Of a stretch of DNA of 64,000 nt, positions 13,155-24,428 are shown one piece after another. Position 1 is the first letter of the stretch; every line of letters begins with the position of its first letter. The stretch covers positions 362,521-426,520 of the forward strand of contig QJNS01000030.1 in assembly GCA_004154925.1 (NCBI GenBank). Reading direction: 5' to 3'. The stretch comes from Monosporascus cannonballus (taxonomy: Eukaryota; Ascomycota; Sordariomycetes; Xylariales). Below the pieces are notes generated by a model. That model was not told the DNA's origin. It made no database searches and saw nothing but the letters and a program-made list of their open reading frames with translations. The position numbers were made by a program, and so were the translations under genes.

Positions 13155-13525
13155 TATATCGGCTAAGGGTGTAATTAATTATTAAACTTGAGTTATACGG
13201 GTTTATATTAATAAAAATATGATAAAATTTTAAATAATAAGATAATTTAATCAGATTTTTTAATATGAACAATGTTTTAAGTAACGAAATTATATTACAA
13301 GTTATTAATATAATTTAAAGCATGAAAAAACCGAATATATATATTTTATATAAGTTAATTGATCTTGTATTAAAATTTAAATTTATTATAAATTTAATTT
13401 TATTAGATACGATTAGTTCTCTACGGATTTATCTGGATTTTAACGCCAAAAGAGCTTTAAATTACGTGACCTATTTGTGTAGATCCGACCGTTTTGTGCG
13501 ACGGGTCTTGGCTTGAGTTATAATA
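13155..13525 (-). repeat. H 5' LTR (about 371 bp)
   Basis: The left boundary (TATATCGGCTAAG after ATCG) matches the LTR start of B at 33,498 (TATAACGGCTAAG after TACG). The text GGGTTTATATTAATA follows as in the other LTRs. The right boundary (GAGTTATAATA) is placed by comparison with the GTCATAACA-type end of E and is uncertain by some bases. The last 100 nt (13,430-13,525) regain GC, the same edge effect as in other elements. The short open frame inside it is not a gene. Confidence 0.5.
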
Positions 13526-14679
13526 TTATAGATTTATGTAATTTATGTAATTTGGTCCTAGAATATCTAGATTACCTAGATTATTTAGAAAGACCAAAAG
13601 CTTTGGCCGAGATTTAGCCGTTGCGAACTTACGTTAGACTTTAAAAAGATTTTTTTTCTAAGATGACAACTTTTGTTTTCGTAACATTTACAAAGTTATA
13701 TTATTATTATTATAATAAAAAATGTATAATTTGAATATATGTAAAATTTTCATTTTTTTAAAAATTCTAAAATAATAAAAAAGGATTTTATTTAGTATCA
13801 TTTTTTAAATCCTAATAAAAAATATACCCTTATTTAAATTTTTCTTTAAATAATTTAACTTAATAATTTTAAAATATATATATATATAAACTCGAAACAT
13901 CGGCAAGAAAATTATAGCTTATTATTCACAATTCTTTTAGAAGTTTCATTAGTTTTATAAGGATTTTTCTTAAAAAGGTTTAGTTGATATCTTGGACCCT
14001 TAATAGGTACTTTTTGATTAAAACCTATAGATATGGCTTCGCGTACGGCCCAGCAGGCGCAGTCACAACCTCCGAAACGGGATCCTTGTCGCGATGAGGC
14101 AAACCAATGCAGGGCTATAAGCGAGTGAGCATATTCCGAGCTGGCTGGAGATACAAAAGCAAGCACTGAAGACTTCCAACCCCGAAATTATTTAGCAGAA
14201 TAGACTCCGACATCCTTATTACCGTCGCTTTTGCGTTTTAATACAATTTATCTTCTGCACTCTCCCCATGCAATCTAGTTCCTCAGATCCGCGAACCTGA
14301 ATCCGCATCGAGAGTCTAAGAATTTGGACAGAAGATGAGGCTACCCTGGAAGGTTTAGTATGGGAGAACTTCTAGGGTAGGCTCAAGGTGTGTCACAGAA
14401 GACAGAATTGTCTATATTCAAGCTATGGAGGCCCATCACCAGCTGGGGAATTTAGGGCTATATATATGCGAATAATGGCTTATTAAGCTTTATCGTTCTA
14501 TTATTAATCAATATTTTCCATTGTTAATTGATGGGTGAATAATGGAAAAGTTTGGAAGACTTTGCCATCTCCACCACCTCGAACAGGGGTAGACCCACTT
14601 TTCCCGGAGCTAACCTCGGGATATTCATAGAGAGAGACAACTTCTGAGCCCAATATTGCAATTCGACCACTGAAACCTA
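13526..14679. other. Transition from AT-rich transposon DNA to base-balanced island; no gene supported
   Basis: 13,526-14,030 is AT-rich without recognisable element sequence and includes a (TA)n run near 13,872-13,888. From about 14,040 base composition becomes balanced. Short open stretches exist on both strands (for example minus 13,912-14,166), but none has recognisable motifs. The region may include eroded sequence upstream of the membrane-protein pseudogene. Confidence 0.5.
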
Positions 14680-16621
14680 ATGAGAATATGCGGCACATAT
14701 TTCTACCCGAGCGACCACGAGTATCTAGACGCCCATCTCAATGAAAGCGTGGAGACCTACGCCTGCGATGAAGATCTGGACATAGTGAGGAACACCTGTA
14801 ATCTGATCATTTATCTAGGGTGTTATAAATATGAATCTGAGTGCGTTCGGATAGACAGGCGTCAGTGTATGTACCTAAACGCTGTGCTTCCTTGGAACTG
14901 GTCAAGGATGTACTTCATCATTCGCTCTAGGTCATCGCTTCATTTTTCGTCCACGCGGTGTTCACGAGTGGCCTTGCTATAATCACCTATCTTTTCGTTG
15001 ATGGGGTGGTACCTAAGAAATTTTACAGCAACCTGGATTTTGTCGTCCAGCGTACGGCGCGGCGCGTCCTGTCTTCCGTCTAGGAAAAATTGATACACCA
15101 CCGAGTTCGCGAGCATCTCGAGTTTCTTTGGCCACGCCGTCTTCGAACGATCCTGAAGGAGAAGTTCCAGCACGTTTGCCTGCAACTCACTGACACCAAG
15201 CTGGTTACCGGTGCCTTGATTTCATCGTTATATACGTGAGACATTGCACGGTAACGCAATACGGCTTTTCCGTCGGCCTGGAGCTTTCTTCCCTGTCCTT
15301 TATCACCTCCCAGGGTATACTCTTTGCGGTCGTCGACGTCCTGCATGACCGGCTGTCCGGGCGGGTGTGGAGGTACTGCTGGATCCTCACCATCTTTGTT
15401 GCCATCTTGACAAGCCGCTTCATCGTGTGGAACGGTTACTTCATGATCGACAGACTGTATGGCCTGTCAGTTCAGTGCACATTCGATAAGCTTGCCATTG
15501 CCGAGTACTATACACCGTTTCAGGCTGGAATGCTAACCCTCGAATTGGTCATCCTCATCTGGTCCCTCTGGAACGTTACGGCTTTACTTTTCCCGAACGT
15601 TGGTGAAGTGTTTCCTTTTGCGCAACTTACCAGCTTTTCATACTGGATGTTTTCAATCCCTGCCCGAAAACTCGTTAGAGAGCGTGAAAGAGCTCGTGAA
15701 AGAGCGGCAGAGGATCCTGCCGAGGCCGACACTACGAAATTCAAGATGAAACAGGGCATCATCAGAATGAACCAAGACATGATTACCATTGCATTCGTGG
15801 TAATGCTTTCGCTCGCGAGATAATGTTCTCACAGGGCTTTGACCTTCTTCGAGCCTACACGCAACTGATTGGGAGCATGTACGCCATAATGTATGAGCGA
15901 GGACGGGCTGGAGACCACGGTCGACAGGGTGACGAAAGCCAATGGGGATTTGGGCAGATTCTGCCGCTTCTGCTCTTGGCATTGCCCATCTCTACTTTTG
16001 TGGAAGAAATTTGGGGTACGTGAAGGCGATAGCCGCGAGCTACTTCAAGTGTTACACTAACACGGCGCTCCAGGAGATCGTCCAGAGGGGGAAGACAATA
16101 CGAATGATTAAGAGGACCCAGCTCTGGCAGAGCCCGCTGGTGCTGTTTGCTCGGATTTAGTCAACCGTGGACAACAGCCAGAATGAAACAAGACTTTATC
16201 AGCAATATCCCGGCCGCTAGGATCTCATTTATCAGCCCAACCCTCCCAGCCAGCACCGGCTGCCATGCCCGACACCGTCTTGGCCCAACAAGGCCAACCT
16301 GGGAGTGCCCGCCTAGATCGAGCTCGCACATTCCATCGGAGGGATAACGGGGTCGATTTAGTAATTAATCCAACTCTCACTAGACTTCTCCTGTGCCTAC
16401 CTAACCTTATCGACGATCCCAATAGCATGCAGGATAAAGTTGACGCCCTTGAAGCGGAATGGTTTGATAAAAGGGCGTTCCAGGCTTGGATAATTGTTTG
16501 CGTCGTTGCCATGTATGGACTGTGCACATATATGGATTGGGGTTGGTGTCCCCAGTTAAGTGTTTGGCACAGCACCCTTGGAATTGTGATCATACGGTTC
16601 TCTAGGATTTACCCCGTCTAA
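14680..16621 (+). pseudogene. Broken fungal multi-span membrane protein gene
   Basis: I read one decayed plus-strand gene across several frames. An N-terminal part (14,680-14,835) has the acidic NESVETYACDEDLDIV segment. The frame 14,931-15,239 carries a TAG at 15,081-15,083 and the block LQLTDTKLVTG (15,180-15,212). This resembles the LALSDQQLVTG signature of a large family of uncharacterised fungal integral membrane proteins. A frame shift near 15,205-15,235 leads into 15,236-15,823, which holds several hydrophobic segments (CWILTIFVAILTS, MLTLELVILIWSLW) and a charged Arg/Glu stretch. Another shift at about 15,815 continues as EIMFSQGFDLLRAY and FGQILPLLLLALPIST (to 16,023). Further pieces lie at about 16,020-16,160 and 16,265-16,621 (FQAWIIVCVVAMYGLCTYMD). 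Some breaks could be unrecognised introns, but at least one in-frame stop and two shifts argue for a pseudogene. Function is unknown. Confidence 0.55.
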
Positions 16622-16845
16622 TTTTTATCGCTGGACGAAGCTTGAATGCTAGATACTTAACACACAGACACAGAAGGCCCATATTCTCGTGCGAAGTAAA
16701 GCCAAGCTCTTTGTCGTGTGGACTGTGGCTACGATCTCAAAATGCTCGAAATAAGAGCTGTGGTGTGTCTCTCCGGGAACCTCTGGTGTCACACTTACTA
16801 AGGAGTAGATGCACAGCTCTTGAGGTTATATTGACTTGTAGGAAG

Positions 16846-18230
16846 CTAGGAAGCGTTGATCCCACTTGTTGTAGGTGATCCACTGATATAGGGCTCTTGG
16901 GCTCCGATATTGCTGCCCAACAGAAAGGGGGGGCCTTTCCACGACACCTGGCTTGCTGTCTCTTGGGATATGCTGATGAGGAAGGATGCCCGGGAGTGCA
17001 ACGTCCAGAATGGAGCTGAACGTGTCGGTTTGACATCGTATTCTGACTGCAATGCTCCGGTGTTCTTCGTCGGCACTAAGCGCCCGACCATTCTCGTCAT
17101 TGTTCCAAAACGTGGGGAAACGACCTCCCCAACCGACGAGGCTCCGGTACGTTCTTCAAGAACATAAGCGGCAAGCCTATCAATATAGTTGCTTTGCATA
17201 TGCTGTCACCTATAATTTTCATTCTAATTAACCTCTAATTTTCTGAAGATACTAAGGGCGTTCCGAATCATGTTTCGTCACCCCCTACTTATCCCCAAAT
17301 GCGCCATCTCCCCAAACTGCGGATCAAGAGCGTATTCAACGTCCCGCCGCGCCGGAGAGTCGTGCATGAAATCTGAAGGGCGTGAGGTTCTACCGTGATA
17401 GCGAGTACGAATCAATTGAATCGGAATAAAAATAGCCGGATCTTGCGCACCATCGAGACACAGGGCCGGATCCGTCAACGGTTCGCGGATCTCCCTTGAT
17501 ATGGAAGGGTTCTTTGGCGGAGGCGTGAATCTGTCGAGACATGTGTTTACCACATTCCCAGCCCGGGGTTGGGAGGTTCAGAAGAGAGGACCTCCCTCCG
17601 ATTAGTAGCAGTTCCCCACCAGGCAGAACAGCCGAATGGCCACTCGTCATTATACAATTCCGCATTAGGTTCGGGTAAGTGCTGGCCAGGTATGTGGCAT
17701 AAACACCCCTGGAGGTGCGGTGTGGCAGAGAAGATGCGGCTTTAGAGGATATTGCCAGTGCGGACATCCTATTAACTACCTATACTCCGTAGACCAATCG
17801 GGTCGCACCATCCGCTAGGCGGACTGGACGTTCTCTCCCTGCGTTTCGGGCCTGATGGAAATATTGCTATATATTTGTGGACACTGTAACGAGAGCACGT
17901 CCCGAGAAGACTGCGTCTGAGGTAGTGCATGATGCATTCGACATTGCACATCTCTGGACATGAATTGTTCGGTCCCGCGGTCAGCACCTCCGCCGCGCAG
18001 TTCTTTCGTTTCTTCCACAATCGCCCCATTCGGAGGATCATAGGAGAGCTGGGTAAGCCGTGGGGCGACTCGGGAGAGGAGACTACTCAAGCCACAAGAA
18101 GGGAGCCCCCTGTTAAGGGCAGTGGGGCAAGTATCGCTGACGCAGTGGGTGCATGTTTCCATGAACTTGAGTCGGGTATTTTAACTTCACGTCTAGCATG
18201 TCCAGGTGTTAGGGTGGTGGTAGTAAAGGG
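16846..18230 (-). pseudogene. Probable broken galactose-oxidase/kelch-like gene
   Basis: Several short minus-strand blocks occur in the order and over the span (about 1.4 kb) expected of the catalytic part of a galactose oxidase/glyoxal oxidase type copper-radical enzyme. They lie in different frames: TASAILAPLPLTGGSLLVA (about 18,087-18,143); LTQLSYDPPNGAIVEET (about 18,000-18,051), like the TSSWDPSTGIVSDRT block; NSCPEM soon after, like FCPGIS; GHSAVLPGGELLLIGG (17,594-17,641), like the second kelch HTSVVLPDGSTFITGG; RTRYHG (17,392-17,409), near the RVYHS position; and VALPG (about 16,990), like the C-terminal sheet. Each match is short and frameshifts are needed between them, so identity is tentative. 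No copper ligand can be confirmed. It could also be another kelch beta-propeller protein. Confidence 0.35.
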
Positions 18231-19114
18231 TGATATTTCCTCCTCCTTCGCAGACCAAAGGTTTCTATTTCCCTCCAAGCCTTTTTTTCTTTCCTCTTCT
18301 TTTCTAGTCCTTGAAATGCACCACTGAGCACTCCTCGACCAATCCACTGGGGGAACCAGGCTCCATGAATCGAAGCCAAAGAGGAACAGCGTACCCCGGC
18401 TCAAAAGCGTACGGCAAGCCCAGCCGGCATTCATAGGCGCTCCTTGCTCGAGCAACATGAAAATTGGTATTTAGGAGGTGGCGCGGAAATTTTTTTCTTA
18501 GGGGCACGGCTCGGCTGGAGGTACGTGTGCCATCCTACACGAAACTTCCCAATGCGGCCGTGGGATGCACATCCAACCACCGTGAAAGTTACTTAGATGC
18601 GTCAAAACGTCGAAGTCATACGGTAGGGCATATGCAGAAGGCGCCCATTTCCCCTGGAAGTTAGTATCTCTGCAGAATGTATTCGGCTCAGGATGATTAG
18701 AATGGGTTCCAGATTAGTTCAAGAGAGGCATAGCTAGGCACTCAGGGAAGGTCGTTGCCCTGCGAACGGAAGAGGTGAAGTCGAACGCATGGCCCAAGCT
18801 CCCAGGCACGTCGACCGTCCGGGGAAAGAGTGGCGCATTGGCTTCAAGGCAAGTGGGCGAATCGGCAGCTTGCCAGGGCGCACGGTGCGGGTGTACCGTA
18901 ATCCGCCTCGGAACCGTGCGAGGTACTGTACATATGCCGAGACCTATAAGGAATGCCTGCCAGGCTCCCATGTTTCTCTCCTCCACAGACATGCGCGCCA
19001 ATTTTCTCCGCAGCCTCCGGCGGTGCCGAATATTCATCGTGGACGAAGGCATAACACGCACATTTCGAAAATATTATTGACAATTATTGTCATAACTAAC
19101 ATTTTAAAAACTGT
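18231..19114. other. Base-balanced stretch without a supported gene
   Basis: Overlapping open frames on both strands (minus 18,304-18,507 and 18,844-19,083; plus 18,775-19,080 and 18,789-19,118) conflict with one another and show no motif I recognise. It may contain the 5' part of the kelch-like pseudogene to its left, since galactose oxidases often have N-terminal extensions, but nothing in the sequence proves it. Confidence 0.4.
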
Positions 19115-20542
19115 ATGATTAAAAAGAACTTTGAGCAAAGATTTAAGAAATATAATTTCTTTCCCTTCGGGAATTATTTTTTATTTTTTATTTTTGTTTT
19201 TTCACATTTCAAGTTATGGTATGATCCTAAAAGATTTGTTCCTCGCCTCCCTCCCTGGGACAAAAAAACGCAAGAAAAGGAAAAAGGATGGATGACCTCA
19301 CACTTGTGGTCTTCTACGATAATACCAAGGGGGTCATCAGACCCAACCGTCGCGATCTGTATATGTATGTTTCACGGTATTCCCGAGCAAGCCGATTTTG
19401 AAATAATACTCAGAGCCGTGGCCGGATTCAAGTCGTACCTACGGAGCACCTTAGGGACGTTTCCACAGACCCGACCCCACTGTACTAGATCTGTGTTAAT
19501 CCGAAAAGAATACAGGTTATTTTCGCTACTTCGATAGGGGCGGGGCGTGTTGGAGTTCCTCTGGTGGCAAATTACCGAGCCCAGTGCATCAAAGAGTTAA
19601 GTGACGATGGACAAAATATTCAGTTCAGTTCGGTAGGTAATATATATATATCGGTAGGTAACCGGACGACACGGATATTCTCTCTGGGGTAACTATGGCA
19701 TCATGAAAGTCAGCCTCCCCGCCTTCCGGCTTTCTCTTCGTTTCGCGAGGACCACCCCCCCAGGCGTCGGATACGAAGAAATACACGTACGATATCCGGT
19801 ATCTTATCAAACCGCGGTGGAGTTAGCCGAGTTATACTAAATAGGATTGAGCGCGAAATACTCTACCAGTCCCATCGGGGCACCCACTGTACTACCTACA
19901 TTGCGGTAAGTCGAAAGACCCTGAGAGGGTCTCTGGGTCCTGTCCTGGGATTCGGCCTCGAGAGATCGTGCGGTTTGCGGGCTGCCCTCTTTTCGGTTTG
20001 GGGTTCGCACTCGGCCCCTACCTACGGAAAAGGGGGTTCGCTTTAGCTTTTGCCTTGCCGTACACCTACCTAGGTCGCTAGAGTGGTTCGGCGGTGCTCG
20101 GGATCGTTCTCCTTTTGGGATGTGGAAAGATAAGACATATCGAAAAGAAGTAACGAGTTCTGCGAAACGCCTACTGATCAATCAGATTGCGACCTTTGCG
20201 GGTTTCCTGAGACAAGTGTCCGTGCTTCGCTGGGGAAGATGGTGTGCATGTTGCTTGAAGACATGCCCATGGTGGGCAAAAAAAGCACATGATAGAGTAA
20301 ACGCATGAGCAGATGAAAGTGAAGTCGATTCTATTTTTGTGAATGTCAAATAGGTAACTATCAAGCGCAAATGGGCGCCATATGGATATCTTGCAAGACC
20401 GTCCACAAGACCGAAACCTTTCAACGCCTGCCCGTTCCATAAAAGTTGGTGGTAGTAACACACATAGGGAATATATATCTACTCGAAGCTTGAGAAAAGA
20501 AGCGGGGGTAGCAGAAGTAAAGAATGAATGTAGACATGGCCA
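19115..20542. other. Intergenic or relic stretch; one unrecognised open frame
   Basis: A 140-codon open frame (19,115-19,537, plus) begins with a hydrophobic, AT-rich portion and has no recognisable domain. A different plus frame at about 19,512-19,600 reads like protein (VIFATSIGAGRVGVPLVANY) but is preceded by stops. This suggests an eroded gene of unknown type. From 19,640 to 20,110 there is a short (TA)n and no coding signal. 20,110-20,542 lies 3' of the Myb-like gene and probably holds its 3' UTR and terminator. Confidence 0.35.
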
Positions 20543-21340
20543 TCACCTCCAAGTCCCGTGAATCTTGCCCCGGCGGCTCCTGGTCTTCAACCCGATGTCG
20601 CCGTTGGCCATCAGGGTCTTCCAGCGCCGGCCGCAGCTATTGCGGTCCTTCCTATTCCCGATATTACCGAAACTCTTTCCGATTTCTTCCCAGTCCGACT
20701 TTGAAAGCTTGAGCTTCTCCAGCACCAACTCGACCAGCACTTGATCGTCCTCCTTGCTCCATTCCGTGCCGTCGGCCTCGACCTCTGCTTCCGTGCCTTG
20801 CGAGCTGCCAGATTCTTGGCTGTCGCCTTTTTGTAGACTGTGGAAATCCGAACGCTCGAGGCCGAGAGGCAGGACCTCCGGGGCGATACGAGCGCGCTTT
20901 GGCGTGGACGGTAGTTCCTCCTCATATTCTCCGTCGGAGCTGTTTTCGTCGCGACCCATATCATCGTCCAGGGCCCTGCGTCGCTTGTTGACGCCGCGAG
21001 GAGGCGCCCTCTTGACGACCTTCTTGCGCGGAAGCAGCTCACCGTTCCCGTTCTTCTTGGACGACCGGAGGCGCAATTTCATAGGCCCGGTCGGCGCCGG
21101 CAGAGCGGCATGGGATAAGGGCGGCGTCGGCAACGACGACGGCATGCTGCCCGAGTCGTCAGGCGCGGTTGTCGTTGTGAGGATCGATTGTAGGGCACGA
21201 CACGAGTTGACGATGTTTCCGATGGTGCTTTGCGCGCTGGCGGGAGGACTGGACGGCGGCGAGGCGAATAGCGACGACCGGAGTCGAGTGACGGGCGGGC
21301 GATGCGATGAATCGCATGAGAGTGCCGATGGCATTAGCAT
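20543..21340 (-). CDS. Myb/SANT-like DNA-binding protein (265 aa), intact
   Basis: This is a single-exon open frame from ATG at 21,340 to TGA at 20,543-20,545. A low-complexity Ser/Pro-rich N-terminus includes TIGNIVNSCRALQSIL (about residues 39-54). A basic nuclear-signal-like block follows (KKNGNGELLPRKKVVKR about 94-110 and VNKRRR). Next come an acidic segment (SSDGEYEEEL) and SPKRAR-like STPKRARIAPE. The C-terminal Myb/SANT-like fold (about 193-250) begins EWSKEDDQVLVELVL and has later tryptophans in SDWEEIG and RRWKTL. The conserved-looking tail is GKIHGTWR. I know similar proteins as uncharacterised nuclear Myb-domain proteins of Sordariomycetes; a role in transcription or chromatin is inference. 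A second ATG two codons in (21,334) is an alternative start. It is the only gene of the island without visible damage, and base use is GC-rich, unlike the flanking clusters. Confidence 0.85.
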   Translation of the reverse strand: MLMPSALSCDSSHRPPVTRLRSSLFASPPSSPPASAQSTIGNIVNSCRALQSILTTTTAPDDSGSMPSSLPTPPLSHAALPAPTGPMKLRLRSSKKNGNGELLPRKKVVKRAPPRGVNKRRRALDDDMGRDENSSDGEYEEELPSTPKRARIAPEVLPLGLERSDFHSLQKGDSQESGSSQGTEAEVEADGTEWSKEDDQVLVELVLEKLKLSKSDWEEIGKSFGNIGNRKDRNSCGRRWKTLMANGDIGLKTRSRRGKIHGTWR

Positions 21341-21760
21341 CGCGACGGTTTAGTCGAACTGTTGCGCGATGGATGCGCGGAATTGTGCGACTGCGCTGGA
21401 GTCAATCCGTGGGCCGGGGGTGCCGTAGCTCAGAAAAATGCGACACGCGGACGAGATTGCGAATGCGACGGGCTGCGCTCTTTGACGAGTTATGAATAAA
21501 GTGTCGTTGCGCAATCGGACCTCTGTATTATTTCAAATGTTCAGAGTTACGTTGCGGTGTTTCGAAAGCAATCCAGAGAGAGTGTGATTGTGTGCGACAA
21601 TTGGATAAACTTGCGACTGTTGGCGATGGGGTGGTTGCTGGGTGGTGGATGTGAGAAAGGTGAAGGCGGGAGGAGTTTTGGGGGGTGGGAGAGATAATGC
21701 GCCTAATAATAAGAAAGAGGCGCTGTCCTGTCAGTGCTCCCATGCAGCCGGCGTTCCGAC
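21341..21760 (-). promoter_or_regulatory. Upstream region/5' leader of the Myb-like gene
   Basis: Read on the minus strand, this holds long pyrimidine-rich tracts (CTCTCCCACCCCCC; CTTTCTCACATCCACCACCC; CACACTCTCTCTGG), typical of promoter-proximal and 5' leader DNA of filamentous fungi. No TATA box or specific binding site is claimed. No other gene occupies the interval. Confidence 0.45.
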
Positions 21761-23346
21761 CGAGCGCAACCCCCCAAAAAGCCCTTCCAGGTGCGACTAG
21801 TTCTAACCTAGTTCAACCCCTGGGATGGAGAGAGAGCAGGCTAGACACAGGGCACACAGGGCACTCAGGGCAAGAGGCGATCTGACAGGGTGGGCTGCTG
21901 AAAATGGTGTGGGCCCGACAGTCGAAAACTCGAAAGGGAGAAAGCCACACACACCACTTCTTCTTTAAGACAGACTGATGCCCTGGTGGGGTGGGCGGCC
22001 ACAGCACTTAGCTTTTTTCTCTTGACTTTATATAGCAGCCTAATGAGACAGGTTGGTTTGCCAACGAGATGCCTACTATGAGTAATCAAGGCTTTTGGAT
22101 ATTCCGGTAGTTCAACCAGAGACCTTCCACAGCCAGTCCACGGCTGCGGCTTGACATGAGGGCTTAAGAAATTTACAATCACAGTCACCCTCCAGGAGCA
22201 ATACCGTCCCAGAACAATGGTTGAAGTTTGAGATCTAGTCTAGAATCCGAGTGTCTAGCTGGGAGTTTTCCCGAAAACGGTTTCGGATACTTGGTAATGC
22301 CCTTCCTCTCCCTTCTGGCGCCGGCCATTGAGCTAGAGTCGGGGCGGCCCTCGTGTCAATCCGAGAGGGTGGTGTCAAAGTGCTGCTCTTTCGTTCTCAG
22401 GCACTCTGCAACTGACTTCTCGGGTCGGGGGCGCTTGCGTTAGCATTAGCGCCAAGCAATGTGTCCCGAGCTACGAAGGTTGCGTCCCTCGAGTCTCGGA
22501 CGAGGATGGCGGAACGGGTCGGCAGCCGTCGAAGGCTACTGCTTACCGGATTCGATTCACAAAGGGGGTACTCAACGCTCATGCAGTGACGCCATGTATG
22601 CCACCCACCCTTTCAAAGTAGAAACAGGTGGAATCAAGGGTATGTGCAAGGATCTACTGCCACTGCGAATTTAGAACAGGACCGCAGAGGCCATCCTGCC
22701 ACACCTCGTCTTCCTCCCCGATGGCCAGGTACTGATGTCGATGGCCAGATTACTCGGACCATCTTCTATCCCAGACCACCTTGTCGTCATATGAAATCAT
22801 ACGGCAGACAAAGCCCGTTTCAGGATGTGAGGCTCAGTGAATCTTTTGAATGCGATCTACTCGTTAGACAACCAAATCCATTTTGCAATAACCCTATGCC
22901 TATATGATGCAATGTTATCTAACTCATGCAATGGCTTGAGTTCATCTCAATCCGTCAAGTCGCAACTAAGAGAACTTGCACTTGAAACCCCTCATTATGG
23001 GTCTACATATCGATAAAGCGAGTAATAGAATTTCGAAGTAGAGGAGATCAAGATGGGGCGGAGGCATAAGTAGCAGATCTGGCACTCTCTTTGGCTATTA
23101 TATACAGCGTCCTGGCGTTCCTAAAAGCTTGTAATGGCGAGTCCAGCTTGCAAGACACAAGGCTCTGCACCTAAATGAAGGCGCGGCCCATGATTGGACG
23201 CGCTTCTTGCTTCTACACCATCTTCAAGATACGAGATGACTCTTCGTCCCCCATCAAGTGACACAAATTCTGGTCATCTGGGTCGTGGGCGTGAGTACCT
23301 TGGCGATTATGTGTAATCTTGCACGTAAGAGGGTGCAGGTTGAGGA

Positions 23347-23364
23347 GACGCGTCTAGACGCGTC
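23347..23364. repeat. 18-bp perfect palindrome with two ACGCGT sites
   Basis: GACGCGTCTAGACGCGTC is self-complementary over all 18 bases and contains two ACGCGT hexamers ten bases apart. ACGCGT is the MluI cell-cycle box of yeasts. Whether it is functional here is unknown. Confidence 0.6.
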
Positions 23365-24323
23365 AGAGTCGCGTCGTGCAATGGGTCGTGTTTTAATTGC
23401 TTGCATCAAGCGCACCCAATCAGAGAAGCTGGCTGTCCTCCCTTATCGTCATAGACCTTCTAATACATTTGACACGCCGTAAGAGGTGGTTACCATTCTC
23501 TTCAGGTCCAGGCTCACTATGGTAATGTAACGCGCATGTCATGAACTAGCTTTGGCGGGTCTGCGAGAAGGTGCGGGCAACTCTCTTGATTCATCCCTCC
23601 CAAGGAGTGTCGAGCGAAGTCAGCGAGTCCCGATGCTCATCAAGCGACAGGACAGGATCAAGTTTACAAGACTTATCAAGGACAAGAGTCACTACAGAAT
23701 TACCTGGTTAGACGAAGAAATCACGGGGTCCACCGATGAAAATGTACCTGGCCATAACCCAAAAAAGAGCCATAGCTTTAACCTTTGTTTCTAAACACCA
23801 CGATAGATTAAAAGAATTCTACTTTCAATAGCAATAAAACATCTTCTTGTGAACAAAATCGTATAAGTCTCTAATATCTTATTATTGGCGTTATGTAGCG
23901 GCAAGCGTTTGTTACAGCATCTGCAGAGGTTTTTGGGAGGTTTGTGAGCGAGGTCCAATTTTATTCCGTCGACCATCGGGGCTACGTTCGTGGGGCAGCC
24001 AATCTGCGATAGGAAGCTGGAAGAGTCTTCATCTTGCATGCACTACCGAAGTGGATGACACCTCTTACTGTGCGCTTAACCTTTACCGTGCGAAATGCGC
24101 GAACCACGAGCTGAAATTGGTCTACCAAGCTGGGAAGCGGGTCCTCAGAACAATCAGTCGGTGTCTGGCTTGCTCCGAAAACGATCTCCACCGGCCCCAT
24201 TATATCGGATCGTTTAAAAGGATTCTTCGAGGGCTATATTCCCTGATAAGATCCATGATATCTAGAATTTTACATAGTCGTAAAGCGTCATCCTTAGGTT
24301 TTCACACCAATGCTTCTTAAGGT

Positions 24324-24357
24324 ATCTCAGTACACTACGTATCTCAGTACACTACGT
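24324..24357. repeat. Perfect 17-bp tandem duplication
   Basis: ATCTCAGTACACTACGT occurs twice head to tail (24,324-24,340 and 24,341-24,357), about 70 bp beyond the stop of the DUF924 pseudogene. It is a simple local duplication. Confidence 0.9.
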
Positions 24358-24428
24358 GTCTCAATTCACATAGCCTCTACTCGGCTCTTCGAAGGATGAG
24401 GTTCGATAACGCGCCACGGCCTCCAGGT

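Larger units (their letters stand above)
7640..13525 (-). mobile_element. Element H, main part (minus-strand Ty3/gypsy, 5' LTR at right)
   Basis: This is the continuation of 1-168 after the G insertion. Read on the minus strand it runs, right to left, LTR (13,155-13,525), gag region, RT (YYFNDIFIF at about 9,567-9,600), then the integrase core near 8,320-8,370. Blocks align by eye with element B (for example 7,640-7,900 with about 28,190-28,440). The TRIM element 10,296-10,765 interrupts it. No open frame survives. AT content is among the highest in the window. Confidence 0.75.
21761..24428. other. Island stretch with scattered relics; no supported gene
   Basis: Short open frames occur on both strands without consistent coding. 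A plus-strand fragment at 22,702-22,740 reads HLVFLPDGQVLMS, a kelch/galactose-oxidase-like phrase, but its frame closes within about 30 codons. 23,552-23,794 (80 codons, plus) and minus 23,982-24,200 are open but unrecognised. The interval also contains the palindrome at 23,347-23,364 and the tandem duplication at 24,324-24,357. It is probably old, decayed gene space. Confidence 0.4.

Noticed and set aside
15799..15835. A 35-nt GT...AG stretch that would repair the frame in the membrane-protein gene
   Set aside because: It is shorter than known fungal introns and does not explain the other breaks, so a frameshift is simpler.
14940..15982. Overlapping minus-strand open frames
   Set aside because: They are shadows of the plus-strand membrane-protein frames, with no protein-like motifs.
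20611..21353. Other-frame open stretches, including a 199-codon plus frame over the Myb-like gene
   Set aside because: They arise from the GC-rich codons of the intact minus-strand gene.
22500..22565. tRNA-like A box (TGGCGGAACGG) and B box (GATTCGATTC) about 40 nt apart
   Set aside because: The anticodon and T stems do not pair, so no cloverleaf can be drawn.
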